Source: an uncultured Desulfuromonadales bacterium
GTDB taxonomy: Bacteria > Desulfobacterota > Desulfuromonadia > Geobacterales > Pseudopelobacteraceae
Length of the DNA: 64,000 nucleotides
Assembly (NCBI GenBank): GCA_903868145.1
Contig: CAIPTY010000058.1
Span: forward strand, 1 to 64,000
Direction: 5' to 3'
How positions within the stretch are numbered: the first letter of the stretch is position 1; every line of letters begins with the position of its first letter. Of this stretch, positions 51,330 through 61,400 are shown one piece after another. The position numbers and the translations under genes are program-made. Under the pieces are notes generated by a model, which saw only the letters and a program-made list of their open reading frames with translations, made no database searches and was not told the DNA's origin.

Positions 51330-52280
51330 ATGTCCGACGTTAAGCAGACAAAGATAGACCTGAATAATCTCAAGGCCGGCGGTTTCATCAAGGAACGGGG
51401 CAAAGACCTTTTTACGGTACGGCTGCGGGTACCGGGCGGCAGAATGTCGATTCCCCGGCTGAAGCGGATTGCCGAGGTGGCGGAAAAGTTTGGCGGTGAA
51501 TTCGTACACCTGTCCGTGCGGCAGTCCATTGAGCTGATCAACATCAATTTCAAGGACTTTGATGCCGTCGTCGAGGAACTGGGTGAATCAGCGCAAAAAG
51601 TCGCTTCCTGCGGTGCAAGGGTGCGCGTCCCTGTGGCATGCGGCGGCTGCGAATACAATCCCAACGGGCTGGTTGACACCCAGAAGTCAGCCCTTGAAGT
51701 GGATGAAAAACTCTTTGGCACCCCCACCGGCCACCACAAATTCAAGGTGGCCTTTGCCGGGTGCCCCTTCGACTGCCCCAAATCGGCAACAAACGACGTC
51801 GGCTTCCAGGGCGCCGTCTACCCAAAACTTGACAAGGGTGCCTGCATAAGCTGCGGCCTCTGCGCCAAGAACTGCGTACCCGGGGCGATCGTCATGGGAG
51901 AGGACAACAAACCGCTCTTCAGCGACGATCCCTGCATCTGGTGCGGCGACTGCGTCAAGGTCTGCCCCACCGGCGCCTGGAGCGAGGCGCGACGCGGTTA
52001 CAACGTGCGCATCGGCGGCAAATGGGGACGTAACCCGCTGGTGGGCACACTGTTCGCCACGTTTCTTCCGGAAGACAAGGCGGTCGCCTTTATCGCCACC
52101 GTACTGGAGTGGTACAAACAGAAAGCTGAGGGGCTTGGACGCATCAGACTCGGCGACACGATCATCAAGGAAGGCCCACAGGTTCTTCTGGATCACCTTC
52201 GCACCCGGTTTCCGGAGTACATCGTGGCCGAGACCATCGAACCGCAGAGAATCGCTACGCAGGTGGGAATCCCGGCATGA
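51330..52280 (+). CDS. Ferredoxin-type sulfite/nitrite reductase, siroheme family
   Basis: A 316-residue protein with an N-terminal ferrite-reductase-like half domain (DLFTVRLRVPGGRMSIPR), siroheme/[4Fe-4S] cysteines in the regions ACGGCEYNPNG and GCPFDCPKS, and an inserted 2[4Fe-4S] ferredoxin (CISCGLCAKNC; CIWCGDCVKVCP). This is the short AsrC-like assimilatory or anaerobic type that reduces sulfite to sulfide. Between the carrier genes and TusA it is expected to supply sulfur for the thiocarboxylate, as proposed in Wolinella. Confidence 0.83.
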   Translation: MSDVKQTKIDLNNLKAGGFIKERGKDLFTVRLRVPGGRMSIPRLKRIAEVAEKFGGEFVHLSVRQSIELININFKDFDAVVEELGESAQKVASCGARVRVPVACGGCEYNPNGLVDTQKSALEVDEKLFGTPTGHHKFKVAFAGCPFDCPKSATNDVGFQGAVYPKLDKGACISCGLCAKNCVPGAIVMGEDNKPLFSDDPCIWCGDCVKVCPTGAWSEARRGYNVRIGGKWGRNPLVGTLFATFLPEDKAVAFIATVLEWYKQKAEGLGRIRLGDTIIKEGPQVLLDHLRTRFPEYIVAETIEPQRIATQVGIPA

Positions 52281-52293
52281 AAGGACATAACAC

Positions 52294-52521
52294 ATGCAGA
52301 CCATAGACCTTCGCGGCATAAGCTGTCCCACCAATTTTGTCAAGGCCAAGCTGGCCCTTGAGGATCTTGAGGTCGGTGAAACTGCTCTGATCCTGCTGGA
52401 CGACGGCGAGCCGGTCAAGAACGTCCCCCGCAGCCTGAAGGCCGACGGCCACAAAATCGTCGCTTTGAAGCAATCCGATGATGGGCACTACGTGCTTGAA
52501 CTGGAGAAAGGTGAAGAGTAA
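52294..52521 (+). CDS. TusA-family sulfur carrier
   Basis: A 75-residue paralogue of the protein at 44015, with CPTNFVKAKLALEDL and the persulfide Cys11. It starts 13 nt after the sulfite reductase gene and is placed where Wolinella has a SirA-like protein. It could carry sulfide-derived sulfur from the reductase to the carrier protein or to MnmA downstream. Confidence 0.88.
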   Translation: MQTIDLRGISCPTNFVKAKLALEDLEVGETALILLDDGEPVKNVPRSLKADGHKIVALKQSDDGHYVLELEKGEE

Positions 52522-52566
52522 TCTGCCTGACTGCAAAACGGTGGAGAATCTGACTGGCAGGTGTGT

Positions 52567-53661
52567 GTGAGCAAGCGAGTAGTTGTTGCCATGAGCGGCG
52601 GGGTGGACTCTTCGGTCAGCGCGGCTCTGCTGAAAGAGCAGGGATACGACGTTATCGGAGTATCGATGCAGCTCTACGAACCGGTTGCCAGGGATCCCTC
52701 CTGCAGGAGCAAGACCTGCTGCTCCCTGGATGATGTGCTGGACGCCGGGCGCGTTGCCAAAAAACTCGGAATCGAGTTTGAGGTAATCGACCTGCGAACC
52801 GAATTCAAGCGCCTTGTTATCGATCACTTCGTCGCAGAATACGCTTCCGGTCGCACTCCTAACCCCTGCATCCGCTGCAATGAGCTGGTGAAATACGGGT
52901 TGCTGCTCGACAGGGCCGCTCTGATCGGCGCGGATCTGCTTGCCACAGGCCATTATGCCCGCATCACCCGGAATGACTCCGGAAGCTTCAGCCTGAGAAC
53001 CGGGCTGGACCCTGCCAAAGACCAATCCTACTTTCTCTTCACCCTGACACAGCAGCAGTTGTCGCGAACCGTTTTTCCGGTCGGTATGCTTGAAAAGACC
53101 CGCGTCAGGGAACTGGCTGCTTCATTCAACCTGCCGGTGGCGCAGAAACACGAAAGCCAGGAGATATGTTTCATTCCCGACAACGATTATGCGGGTTTTC
53201 TGGAGCGAAACGGCATAGCCGAATCATCCGGCGAGATTGTGACAGCGGATGGAACGGTGATCGGCCGGCACGCCGGTATTCATCGCTATACCGTCGGTCA
53301 GCGCAAAGGGCTTGGCGTTGCCTGGAAACATCCCCTGCATGTGATCGCCGTTCAGCGGGAGCAAAACCGCATCGTTGCAGGGGCGGCAACGGAACTGGAG
53401 ACCCGGGAGATGACCGCCAGCGGCGTCACCTGGCTGGAGCAGCCCCAGCGATCCGAATTTCGTTCCGCCTGCAGAATCCGCTATCGGCACGCGCCCGCAC
53501 CCTGTCTGGTCGCACTGCTCGCCGACGGTCGCCTCTCTGTTCGCTTCGATACCCCCCAGAAGGCTGTCACCCCCGGACAGGCCGCCGTGCTGTACGACGG
53601 TGATCGGGTGCTTGGAGGCGGCTGGATCGATGATCAGGTCAATTCCCTGACGCAGATCTGA
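52567..53661 (+). CDS. mnmA: tRNA-uridine 2-sulfurtransferase
   Basis: A 364-residue enzyme that thiolates U34 of tRNA-Lys, -Glu and -Gln. The PP-loop is VVAMSGGVDSSVSAALL, with catalytic cysteines in NPCIRCNELVK and SQEICFIPD. The start is one of two GTG codons 6 nt apart (52561 or 52567); 52567 gives the usual MSKRVVVAMSGG-type opening. Its sulfur would come through the TusA protein encoded just upstream. Confidence 0.9.
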   Translation: MSKRVVVAMSGGVDSSVSAALLKEQGYDVIGVSMQLYEPVARDPSCRSKTCCSLDDVLDAGRVAKKLGIEFEVIDLRTEFKRLVIDHFVAEYASGRTPNPCIRCNELVKYGLLLDRAALIGADLLATGHYARITRNDSGSFSLRTGLDPAKDQSYFLFTLTQQQLSRTVFPVGMLEKTRVRELAASFNLPVAQKHESQEICFIPDNDYAGFLERNGIAESSGEIVTADGTVIGRHAGIHRYTVGQRKGLGVAWKHPLHVIAVQREQNRIVAGAATELETREMTASGVTWLEQPQRSEFRSACRIRYRHAPAPCLVALLADGRLSVRFDTPQKAVTPGQAAVLYDGDRVLGGGWIDDQVNSLTQI

Positions 53662-53770
53662 CGCAAATCTTGACTCACAGCCAAAAATCGCGTACCGTGC
53701 GTGCCTGTTTTGATTCAATTTTATTGTGATACCTTTTCCGGATAATTGGGGAGATGGAAAGAGGATGTGC

Positions 53771-54586
53771 ATGCGTCTGTTGTTTGTTTGTATCTGTCTG
53801 TTGGCATTATCGGGCACTGTTCGGGCCGAAGATCACATCTTCAACAGCACGACGGCTCTCAAGGAACAGGGAATCCGCCTGGGAGAAGAGGCTCTGGAGG
53901 TAGTCAAGACACCGATTGACATCGATGGCTACGGCATGATCGGCACCATCGGCGTGGCGGGCGTCTTTGGACTCACCTATACCTTCGATCAGGATATCCG
54001 CACCAGGCTGCAGAAGAATCAGAGTAAAACCATGAAGAATGCGACCGATATCGGTGCCCTTGTGGGTGACCCGTATATCCATATAGGCATTGCGGCAGCC
54101 GTGTACGGCCTGGGAATAATCGGTGACTCTCCTCACGTGAAGGAGATGGGGGAGATGCTGGGGGAAGCACTCTTTCTTGCCGATGCAACGACGTTTCTGG
54201 TGAAACAATCCGCCGGCCGGGCACGTCCTTTTGTCAGAAACGACAATCACAAAGGCGTCTACCTGCCAGGCCAGTTCAAGACCAATTTCGACTCCCTCCC
54301 CTCCATGCATACCGCAAGCTCGTTTGCCATGGCCTCGATCATGGCCGCCAACTCCGACAGCCTGGCGGCGCAGCTTCTCTATTATTCCGCCGCTGCGTTC
54401 GTGGGATTCTCCCGCGTCTATCAGGATAAGCACTGGGCCAGCGATGTTATTCTGGGCGCGGCAATCGGCGAGTTGTGCGGCAGGATAGTCATGGCTGCAC
54501 ACACGAATAAAGATGATAAAATGGTATCAATACTTCCCTATGCCACTACCACATCGGGTGGAGTTGCTTTTTCCGGTAAATGGTAA
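53771..54586 (+). CDS. Exported PAP2-family phosphatase
   Basis: A 271-residue membrane-linked or periplasmic phosphatase with a signal peptide (MRLLFVCICLLALSGTVRA). The three PAP2 motifs are KQSAGRARPF, SMHTASS and SRVYQDKHWASD, giving the catalytic histidines. Substrates are lipid phosphates such as undecaprenyl pyrophosphate or phosphatidic acid. The ATG at 53771 is preferred over 53765, which touches its own ribosome site. It is the first housekeeping gene after the sulfur island. Confidence 0.86.
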   Translation: MRLLFVCICLLALSGTVRAEDHIFNSTTALKEQGIRLGEEALEVVKTPIDIDGYGMIGTIGVAGVFGLTYTFDQDIRTRLQKNQSKTMKNATDIGALVGDPYIHIGIAAAVYGLGIIGDSPHVKEMGEMLGEALFLADATTFLVKQSAGRARPFVRNDNHKGVYLPGQFKTNFDSLPSMHTASSFAMASIMAANSDSLAAQLLYYSAAAFVGFSRVYQDKHWASDVILGAAIGELCGRIVMAAHTNKDDKMVSILPYATTTSGGVAFSGKW

Positions 54587-54589
54587 AGC

Positions 54590-56683
54590 CTATTTAAGCC
54601 CGTACAGTTGCCGGTAGGTTGCGGCCGAGGCATACACCTTCTTCACATAATCCCGTGTTTCCTGGTACGGGATGCTCTCGATGAACTCATCTTTTGCAAG
54701 CCCTTTCATATTTTTTCTCCACCGCTCCACCGCTCCTGCCCCCGCGTTGTAGGCCGCGATCGAGTAGATCACATCACCGTCATACCCCTTCAGCAGATCC
54801 CGGAAATGGCGGGTACCCAGCTTGATGTTATACTCTGGAACCGTCAGCCGCATCGGGTCGAAGAGCGCCCTCTCGCGAACCATTGCCCGTGCCGTTGCGG
54901 GCATGAGCTGCATCAGGCCTATGGCACCGGCGGGGGACTTGACCGCTGGACTGAAACTGCTTTCGGCTCGCATCAAGGCATAGATCAGACCTTCAGAAAG
55001 AGAATTGGCGGCACAATTCTGATGAATCGGGGCATTAAACGCCAGGGGATACCCTGTAGCCCAGAGCGGCAGGCTGGTCGAATCCCATCTTACGGGTTTG
55101 CTTGACCTGAACAGGGCAATGGACGAACCGTAATCCTGCATTTCCAGATAAATACGCGCCAGCCCGGGGTACTGGGATTTGTTGTCGCCCGCCCTCTTGC
55201 GGGCCGCAGACATTTCAGTCCGAGCTTCCTCCATCATTCCCAGAGATGCCAGGAGACGCGGCTTTTCAAAACCGGCCAGATGCGGAAGTTCTGCAAGGGC
55301 ATTTCGCTGACCAAGGGGCTGACGCACATCGGCGATACCCTTCTGGTCGCGATACCATGAGGCATAGAATCCAGCCGGATACTCATCCTGAAGGAGTCGG
55401 TAGCAGGCGGCCGACTCCGCATTCCCGGTGCGTTCCAGAGAGCGGGCCAGCCAGTACAGAGACTTTTCCCGCACGCTTTCATCCTTCAGCATTTTCCTGA
55501 ACGATTCCGTAGCGATTTCATACTCACCGGCAAGATAACGGCACCAGGCAGCCTCCCACCCCGCACGCGCCACAAACCGGGAGTCCGCAGGGCCCGTAAC
55601 GATCCTCTCGAACATTTTTGCAGCATCGGCATAGCTCCCCTGACGACGACGCAGAGCGGCAACCTCCATCAACGCCTCATCAGATAATACCTGTTTTTTC
55701 CCCTCACCTGCCAGTTCCAGATACAGTGCTGCGGCCTGCTCATGCCGTTCCTGGCGCTGGAGAGCGCGAGCCAGCCAGAATCGGGCCTCTGATCGGATTC
55801 CAGGCAGCGTGCTGTCCGCAGCCTTGATCAGGCTCTTCTCGGCGAGCTTCCAGTTTCTTAGACGGTACTGTGCCATTCCTGTCCGCAGATCTATGCGGGT
55901 AACAACAGCGGGAGCCAGCCCGTTCAACGGAATGCTCTGAAGGGTTTTCAGGGAGCTGCTGAAATCATTCTGGGTAAAGAGCGTGGAGGAGCGGCGGACA
56001 AGCTCCTCAACCGTATAGGGAGCAGGCCTGATATTACTCTTCTCAAGCTCCTTGAGGCGCTCCTGCGATTTTCGGGCCTGGGATGATGATGGGTTGTTCA
56101 GCCAGATAGTGCGATAGATCGGGGCACTGCCGCTTGTATCGCCAGTCAGTTCACGGCACTGGGCCGATTGATAGAGTGCATCCACCGAATCGGCCCCCGA
56201 AGGATGTTTTTCGATAAAGCCCTGATACAGCTTCTGGGCTCCGGCGTAATCTCCGGCTGCATAGAATATGTCCGCCCCAAGCTTCTCGGATCGTCTTACC
56301 AGCACTGATGAAGGATATGAACGGGGAATCGATGCCGCCTTGGCGGCAGCCTCAGGATATTTTTTCTGCTTCAACAGGGCTTCAGCCTGATAAAAAACGG
56401 CATAATCCGCCAGCATCGGCAGCTTCAGCTCTGCCTCTGCCAGCATGACGGCCGCTTCATCCATCTTTCCCTGCTTCAGAGCCGCCATGCCCATCAGAAA
56501 CGTGCGCTGGGGAGATTCATCGGACACTTTTGCCGTGCTGTATGCCGAGCCATAGTCCTTATCCCGGAATAGGCCGGCAGCCTGCCCAAGCAGGTCTGCC
56601 GCCGGAGATGAGAGGGCGCACAGGTACAGCACAGCGGCCACGGCGATCGCCGTGACAATTGATGTTACCTTGAAGTGATGCAT
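54590..56683 (-). CDS. Soluble lytic murein transglycosylase with TPR-rich N-terminus
   Basis: A 697-residue periplasmic enzyme that cuts peptidoglycan to 1,6-anhydro sugars. It has a signal peptide (VTSIVTAIAVAAVLYLCALS), about 400 residues of helical TPR-like repeats (for example YPSSVLVRRSEKLGADIFY), and a C-terminal Slt domain with the catalytic glutamate in MRAESSFSPAVKSPAGAIGL. The ATG at 56683 fits the signal peptide better than the ATG at 56731. Converges on the PAP2 gene with 3 nt between stops. Confidence 0.88.
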   Translation of the reverse strand: MHHFKVTSIVTAIAVAAVLYLCALSSPAADLLGQAAGLFRDKDYGSAYSTAKVSDESPQRTFLMGMAALKQGKMDEAAVMLAEAELKLPMLADYAVFYQAEALLKQKKYPEAAAKAASIPRSYPSSVLVRRSEKLGADIFYAAGDYAGAQKLYQGFIEKHPSGADSVDALYQSAQCRELTGDTSGSAPIYRTIWLNNPSSSQARKSQERLKELEKSNIRPAPYTVEELVRRSSTLFTQNDFSSSLKTLQSIPLNGLAPAVVTRIDLRTGMAQYRLRNWKLAEKSLIKAADSTLPGIRSEARFWLARALQRQERHEQAAALYLELAGEGKKQVLSDEALMEVAALRRRQGSYADAAKMFERIVTGPADSRFVARAGWEAAWCRYLAGEYEIATESFRKMLKDESVREKSLYWLARSLERTGNAESAACYRLLQDEYPAGFYASWYRDQKGIADVRQPLGQRNALAELPHLAGFEKPRLLASLGMMEEARTEMSAARKRAGDNKSQYPGLARIYLEMQDYGSSIALFRSSKPVRWDSTSLPLWATGYPLAFNAPIHQNCAANSLSEGLIYALMRAESSFSPAVKSPAGAIGLMQLMPATARAMVRERALFDPMRLTVPEYNIKLGTRHFRDLLKGYDGDVIYSIAAYNAGAGAVERWRKNMKGLAKDEFIESIPYQETRDYVKKVYASAATYRQLYGLK

Positions 56684-56795
56684 GGGTTCTGCCTTTCGTG
56701 AAAATGGCCCTGAGCTCTTGCCCATGGCCATTATGATTTTGGTTCACAATAATGCCTGCAACGTATGTAGATGATGCAATTTGATGTCTTTTTAC

Positions 56796-56895
56796 AATTC
56801 CAGATCAAGGATGATATCAAGGCGGCGAGGCGTACTTCACAGTACGTTGAGCTGCCGAAGACGAGCCAACGAAGATAGGGCCTTGATATGGAATT
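56796..56895. repeat. Long imperfect stem-loop, probable dispersed repeat
   Basis: AATTCCAGATCAAGG (56796-56810) pairs with CCTTGATATGGAATT (56881-56895) at 14 of 15 positions, and an inner CGTACT/AGTACG stem (56831-56846) sits at the tip. The structure looks like the palindromic elements scattered in many deltaproteobacterial genomes. It fills most of the gap upstream of the transglycosylase gene. Confidence 0.6.
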
Positions 56896-56910
56896 GGAAT
56901 TACGGAGGTT

Positions 56911-57171
56911 TCACCACTTCCTTCTGGCCAACTCTTCCTGATAGTACTTATGGTACAGGATATCCCAGTCACGGCTGCCAGGAATCCTGTTCTTCATCCT
57001 CGCGCGCACCGCCTCGTCAATTTCATCGGCCACGTGGAAAAAGGCTGTCAGCGATCGTTTGACACTCTCAAGCGAGCGACGTTCGTCACTGAAATCAGCC
57101 AGATCGTCTCGCCAGAGACGTTCCATTATGGCATGGGACAGATGCGAAATGCGGTCTTCCGAGAGGGACAT
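56911..57171 (-). CDS. DUF507 family protein
   Basis: An 86-residue cytoplasmic protein of the DUF507 family, all helical and charged (RISHLSHAIMERLWRDDL; VKRSLTAFFHVADEIDEAV). Function is unknown. A second DUF507 gene lies 8 nt upstream and the two are commonly found in tandem in Geobacter-like bacteria, which supports a paired function. Confidence 0.82.
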   Translation of the reverse strand: MSLSEDRISHLSHAIMERLWRDDLADFSDERRSLESVKRSLTAFFHVADEIDEAVRARMKNRIPGSRDWDILYHKYYQEELARRKW

Positions 57172-57179
57172 GCGGCTCC

Positions 57180-57467
57180 TTACAGAACTATCTTGCGTTC
57201 CTTTGCCAATTTTTCCTTGATCATCTTCAACATCCTGCGCCGGTCAATTTCAGCCGCTCCACGCCCCAGACCGGCAATCGTGTCATTCAGCAGGCGCTCC
57301 GCATCACGCTCCAGAGACTGTTCCTGGTTGAAATTCTCGGCAACGGCCTTCGCAATCCCCTCGACCACGGCTCCCCTGTCCCGACGGGGCGTGATCAGCC
57401 CTTCTGCGGACAGATCGTTGCAGACCTTTTCCGCAAGACGCTGTATCTGCTCTTCCCTTAATCTCAT
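57180..57467 (-). CDS. DUF507 family protein
   Basis: The 95-residue product is the first of the DUF507 pair (RLREEQIQRLAEKVCNDLSA at the start, GRGAAEIDRRRMLKMIKEKL at the end). The ATG at 57467 has GAGG upstream; a longer frame from 57491 adds eight residues. No function is known. About 276 nt without a gene follow up to 57743, in which I see nothing to annotate. Confidence 0.82.
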   Translation of the reverse strand: MRLREEQIQRLAEKVCNDLSAEGLITPRRDRGAVVEGIAKAVAENFNQEQSLERDAERLLNDTIAGLGRGAAEIDRRRMLKMIKEKLAKERKIVL

Positions 57468-57743
57468 TGCGCCTCGCGTGGTAAAAGTCATCCTGCGTCA
57501 AAAACCGGGGCACTGTCACAAAAAACCATAACATACCGTTTAATAACAACTTTATTTGGAATGCTTTAAAGTGGACTTATTGTACCTGTTCCGGATAGAA
57601 TTGCAAACCAAATTGACTCCAGGCTTACAAGTTATAATCTACGGTGTTGAACAGCAGATTCTGGACAAAATATCTCGGAATTTAGACAGCATTATTGTTC
57701 GGAATCCTGTCCGGATTTAATGACGTTTGTTTATACGCACCGC

Positions 57744-58247
57744 CTATTGATGTTCTTTTAAAACGACGGTCTCCTTCAAATCTTTGACCAACGCCTGCTC
57801 ATCTTCTACTGATAACGAAGATCGAAGCAACGTACCGTTAAATTTTTTCAGTTCATCAACGATACTCTGAGAGATGCTTTTATGGATTCGTATAAAAATG
57901 GCCGAACTGCCCGGTTCTAAAACGTCTGCGACATCTTTAACAAAATTATCCATGATACCTATATGTTTTAATATCTTTACCGTGCCCCCCACTGCAGCTC
58001 CGATCACTCCGCCTACCAGAAGACCGGCAGGACCCGCTAACACCATGCCAAACTGGCTTCCAACTGCTGCGTCACTCATTACCAGGAGATTGCTATGCTT
58101 GATTTTTATAGTTCCATCCAGCCTCCGGATCGCAACAACAGCATCATCAAGATTTACCTTATGAATCTGCTGCATTTTTTCCAGATCGAGAAGTACCTCA
58201 TCCGCACTAAATTCTCCCTTGAATCCGGCAATAATTAGTTCACTCAT
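57744..58247 (-). CDS. DUF1269-type membrane-associated protein
   Basis: A 167-residue protein with the DUF1269 layout: alpha/beta N-terminus (LIIAGFKGEFSADEVLLDLE), a glycine-rich hydrophobic hairpin in the middle (GPAGLLVGGVIGAAVGGTV) and a C-terminal domain. It probably associates with the membrane through the hairpin. Function is unknown; homologues are sometimes stress-related. The flanking gaps (57468-57743 and 58248-58481) show no gene, and a near-palindrome at 58416-58434 is the only structure. Confidence 0.75.
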   Translation of the reverse strand: MSELIIAGFKGEFSADEVLLDLEKMQQIHKVNLDDAVVAIRRLDGTIKIKHSNLLVMSDAAVGSQFGMVLAGPAGLLVGGVIGAAVGGTVKILKHIGIMDNFVKDVADVLEPGSSAIFIRIHKSISQSIVDELKKFNGTLLRSSLSVEDEQALVKDLKETVVLKEHQ

Positions 58248-58481
58248 TTCGTCTCCTTTACATTCGTATTATACCGTAAAAACCCGGTAACGGGTCACAC
58301 GGCAAAAAGAATATTCATGCTGGGCATGGAATGTACCCACTCTACTTCATCATCTGCTTCTCTGTCGCCTCTTTATTTGGGCGGATTACCGGCTCCGTTT
58401 GGCCCGGCTATTATTATCACGTGAGCCATGTGATTGTACCATCATTTTGATTCACCTGGACAATAGATACACTGAATCTCC

Positions 58482-61400
58482 TTACATTTCCAGCACCCTC
58501 TTCATCTCTGCGACAAGCAGATCAACTTCCAGCGGTTTGGAAACATAGCCATCAAACCCTGCCCCGATGAATCGCTCTTTGTCGTCACGCAGAGAGTAGG
58601 CTGTCAGGGCGATGACTGGCTGATGGTATGGTGTCCCCACTTCTTGCTTCCGGATCTCACGCAGTGCTTCTTCACCGTTCATGAGCGGCATCTGTATGTC
58701 CATGAGGATGAGGTCGAATGGACTCTGCTTGTATAGTGACAGACAGTCAATACCATTTTCTGCCACCACTACGTCATGTCCGATTTTTTTAAGCAGTGCG
58801 GTCTGGAACCTGATGTTGACGGGGTTGTCTTCGACCAGCAGTATGCGCAGGGGCTTGCCTTCCCAGAGAACTGTCTTGTCTGTGTGTACTTCTATTTCCG
58901 GGGCTGATTTACTGATGACGGAGAACGGAATCGTCAGTCTGAAACAGCTTCCTACTCCTTGCGTACTCTCTACAGTGATCTTCCCGTCCATAAGTTCGGC
59001 AAGGCTCTGGCTGATGGTTAATCCGAGGCCGGTTCCGCCATACAGGCGTGATGTGGAGACAGCTTCCTGAGAAAACGGCTGGAATATCTTTTCAAGAGCC
59101 TCTTCCGAGATTCCTATGCCGGTGTCCTGAACGGAGAACTGTATCAGTGCCCCGCCGCTCTGATGTTTGAGAACTTGAAGTGTCAGCGTTACGCTCCCTT
59201 TTTCAGTGAACTTGATGGCGTTTCCGATAAGGTTCACGATGATCTGCTTTATGCGCAGCTGGTCTCCTGTTACCAGACCGGGGAGATCATCGGGCAGATT
59301 GAGCGTGAACGAAAGTCCCTTTTGATACGCTACGGACTTCTGTGTCTGTACGACATCGTGAATGCAGTGCTTCAGGCTGAAGTCCACCATTTCGATGGTT
59401 ACTTTTCCCGACTCGATCTTGGACAAATCAAGTATGTCATTGATCAAAGTAAGCAGGTTTTTTCCTGAAGAAGCAAGAGTTTCCACATAGTCCTTCTGCT
59501 CTTCGGTCAGGTCGGTCATTTTCAGGAGTTGCGTCATGCCGATGACACCGTTCATGGGGGTACGGATTTCGTGACTCATGTTGGCGAGGAAGTCGCTCTT
59601 GGCACGGTTGGCGGCTTCGGCGGCTGACTTGGCCTGCTCCAGTTCTTGTTCGTGTTGCTTGCGTAGACTTATATCGTGGGCGTTTGCATATATTAGCCCA
59701 TCTAAATCATAATAACACTGCCACGAGAACCAGAACACCATGCCGTCTTTACTTACTAAACGGTTCTCAAAAGCAGGAGCCACACTTCCTCGAGGAACTT
59801 TACGAACTTCTTCAATTGTTCTCAGGCGGTCATCAGGATGGACTAATTTAATAAATGGCATGACATACAGTTCTTGCTCAGGGTAATTAAGCTTTTCTAT
59901 GCCTGCAGGATTCATCATAGTGAACCCCCCAGATGAATCACAGATACCCATCAAGTCAGGTGATGTGTTGAATAGTCGATAAAATTGCGCCTGCCTCATT
60001 TCCAGCAACTTAATATCGGTGATGTCCATGCATGAACCGATATATCCTGTGAAAGTATTCTCACTAAATGTCGGCACTCCGTTATCAATCAACCAGCGAT
60101 ACTGACCGTCCGCAGCGCGTAGTCTGTACTCCATGGAGAATGATTGGCGGTTGTCAAATGATGTTGTGTAGGTTTCAAGGCAACGATCAAAATCCTCCGG
60201 ATGAACTCCTTCCGCCCAGCCATTGCCATACTCCTGCTCCATGCTCCGACCGGTAAAGTCGAACCACACTTTGTTAAACCAATAGCAGAGCTTGTCAGCA
60301 CCGGCGATCCAGATCAGTACAGGAGCCGAGTTTGCCATGTTCCGAAAACGTTCTTCACTCTCCTTCAGTAATTCTTCTGCGTGCTTCCGTTCACTGATAT
60401 TGCGGACTATGTGTACTGCTCCGGTTACTGTGCCTTCGACATCACGGACAGGACTGAAGTGAAGCTCGTACCAGTTGCGTTCCAGTTTTGTGCTTCCAAA
60501 CATCTGTGTAACGATAAAATCCTCTCCTCCAAAAGCACGGTTCCAGCATGCCACGCCTTTGGCAAGGTCCTCTGGATACTGCTCAAGCAGCTTGAACATC
60601 GAGTCACCTGTCTCCAGATCCTTATCAAATATCTTTTTGAACTCATTGCGGAAGGCAGTATTGAATGACGTATACCGGTATTTGGTGTCCATCATGGCAA
60701 TGAGATCCCCGGAACTCTCCACGATGCTGGCGAGTTGGCTCTTGAGAATAAACAGCTTTTCATCCGCATGTTTGATGGCCTGATTCCGGTTTTTCAATAT
60801 CAGCAGTACGATGTACGTGAGAAGGATACTGAAGGCGATACCGGAACAAAAAACGATGTAAGATTTGTCCCTGTTTAATTCCTTGTTGAATCCGGGCAGG
60901 GTCTTGAACGTGAACTGCCATGAAGAACCGTATGCCTGAACTGTTTTTGATGAAGTAAAGGCCGGTGTGTACGTTTCGGGCAGAGTCAGCTTTTGTGCTG
61001 CAATGGAGCTGAACATCAGGGTGTCCGTGGTCTTGCCCCCGATGACGTTTAAATCGAAGGCAATGTCCTGAGGCAGTATGGCGAGAGTGCCGATTACAAA
61101 ATCATTCATGCGGATGGGACTGTAGGCAAATCCTATAAACGCCTTGCGCCGGTTTTCCACGGTATCCAGATGCGTCCCTTGGCGATAAACCGGAACATAC
61201 ATCAACATACCACTCTGTTTATCCTTATCAGTTTCCTGTACCAGAATGATTTTTGCGGCGATGGTGGCGACATTCTCATCCCGTGCCTTGTCCAGTGCCG
61301 CCCTGCGAACTTGTTCGGTATACATGTCATAGCCAAAGGCACGCTGATTACGCCAATTAAAGGGTTCAAGAAAGATTATTGACGTGTAGACCGGCCGTTC

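Noticed and set aside
58416-58434. Near-palindrome ATCACGTG/CATGTGAT upstream of the DUF1269 gap
   Set aside because: It has no T run and no promoter nearby; one copy is not enough to call an operator.
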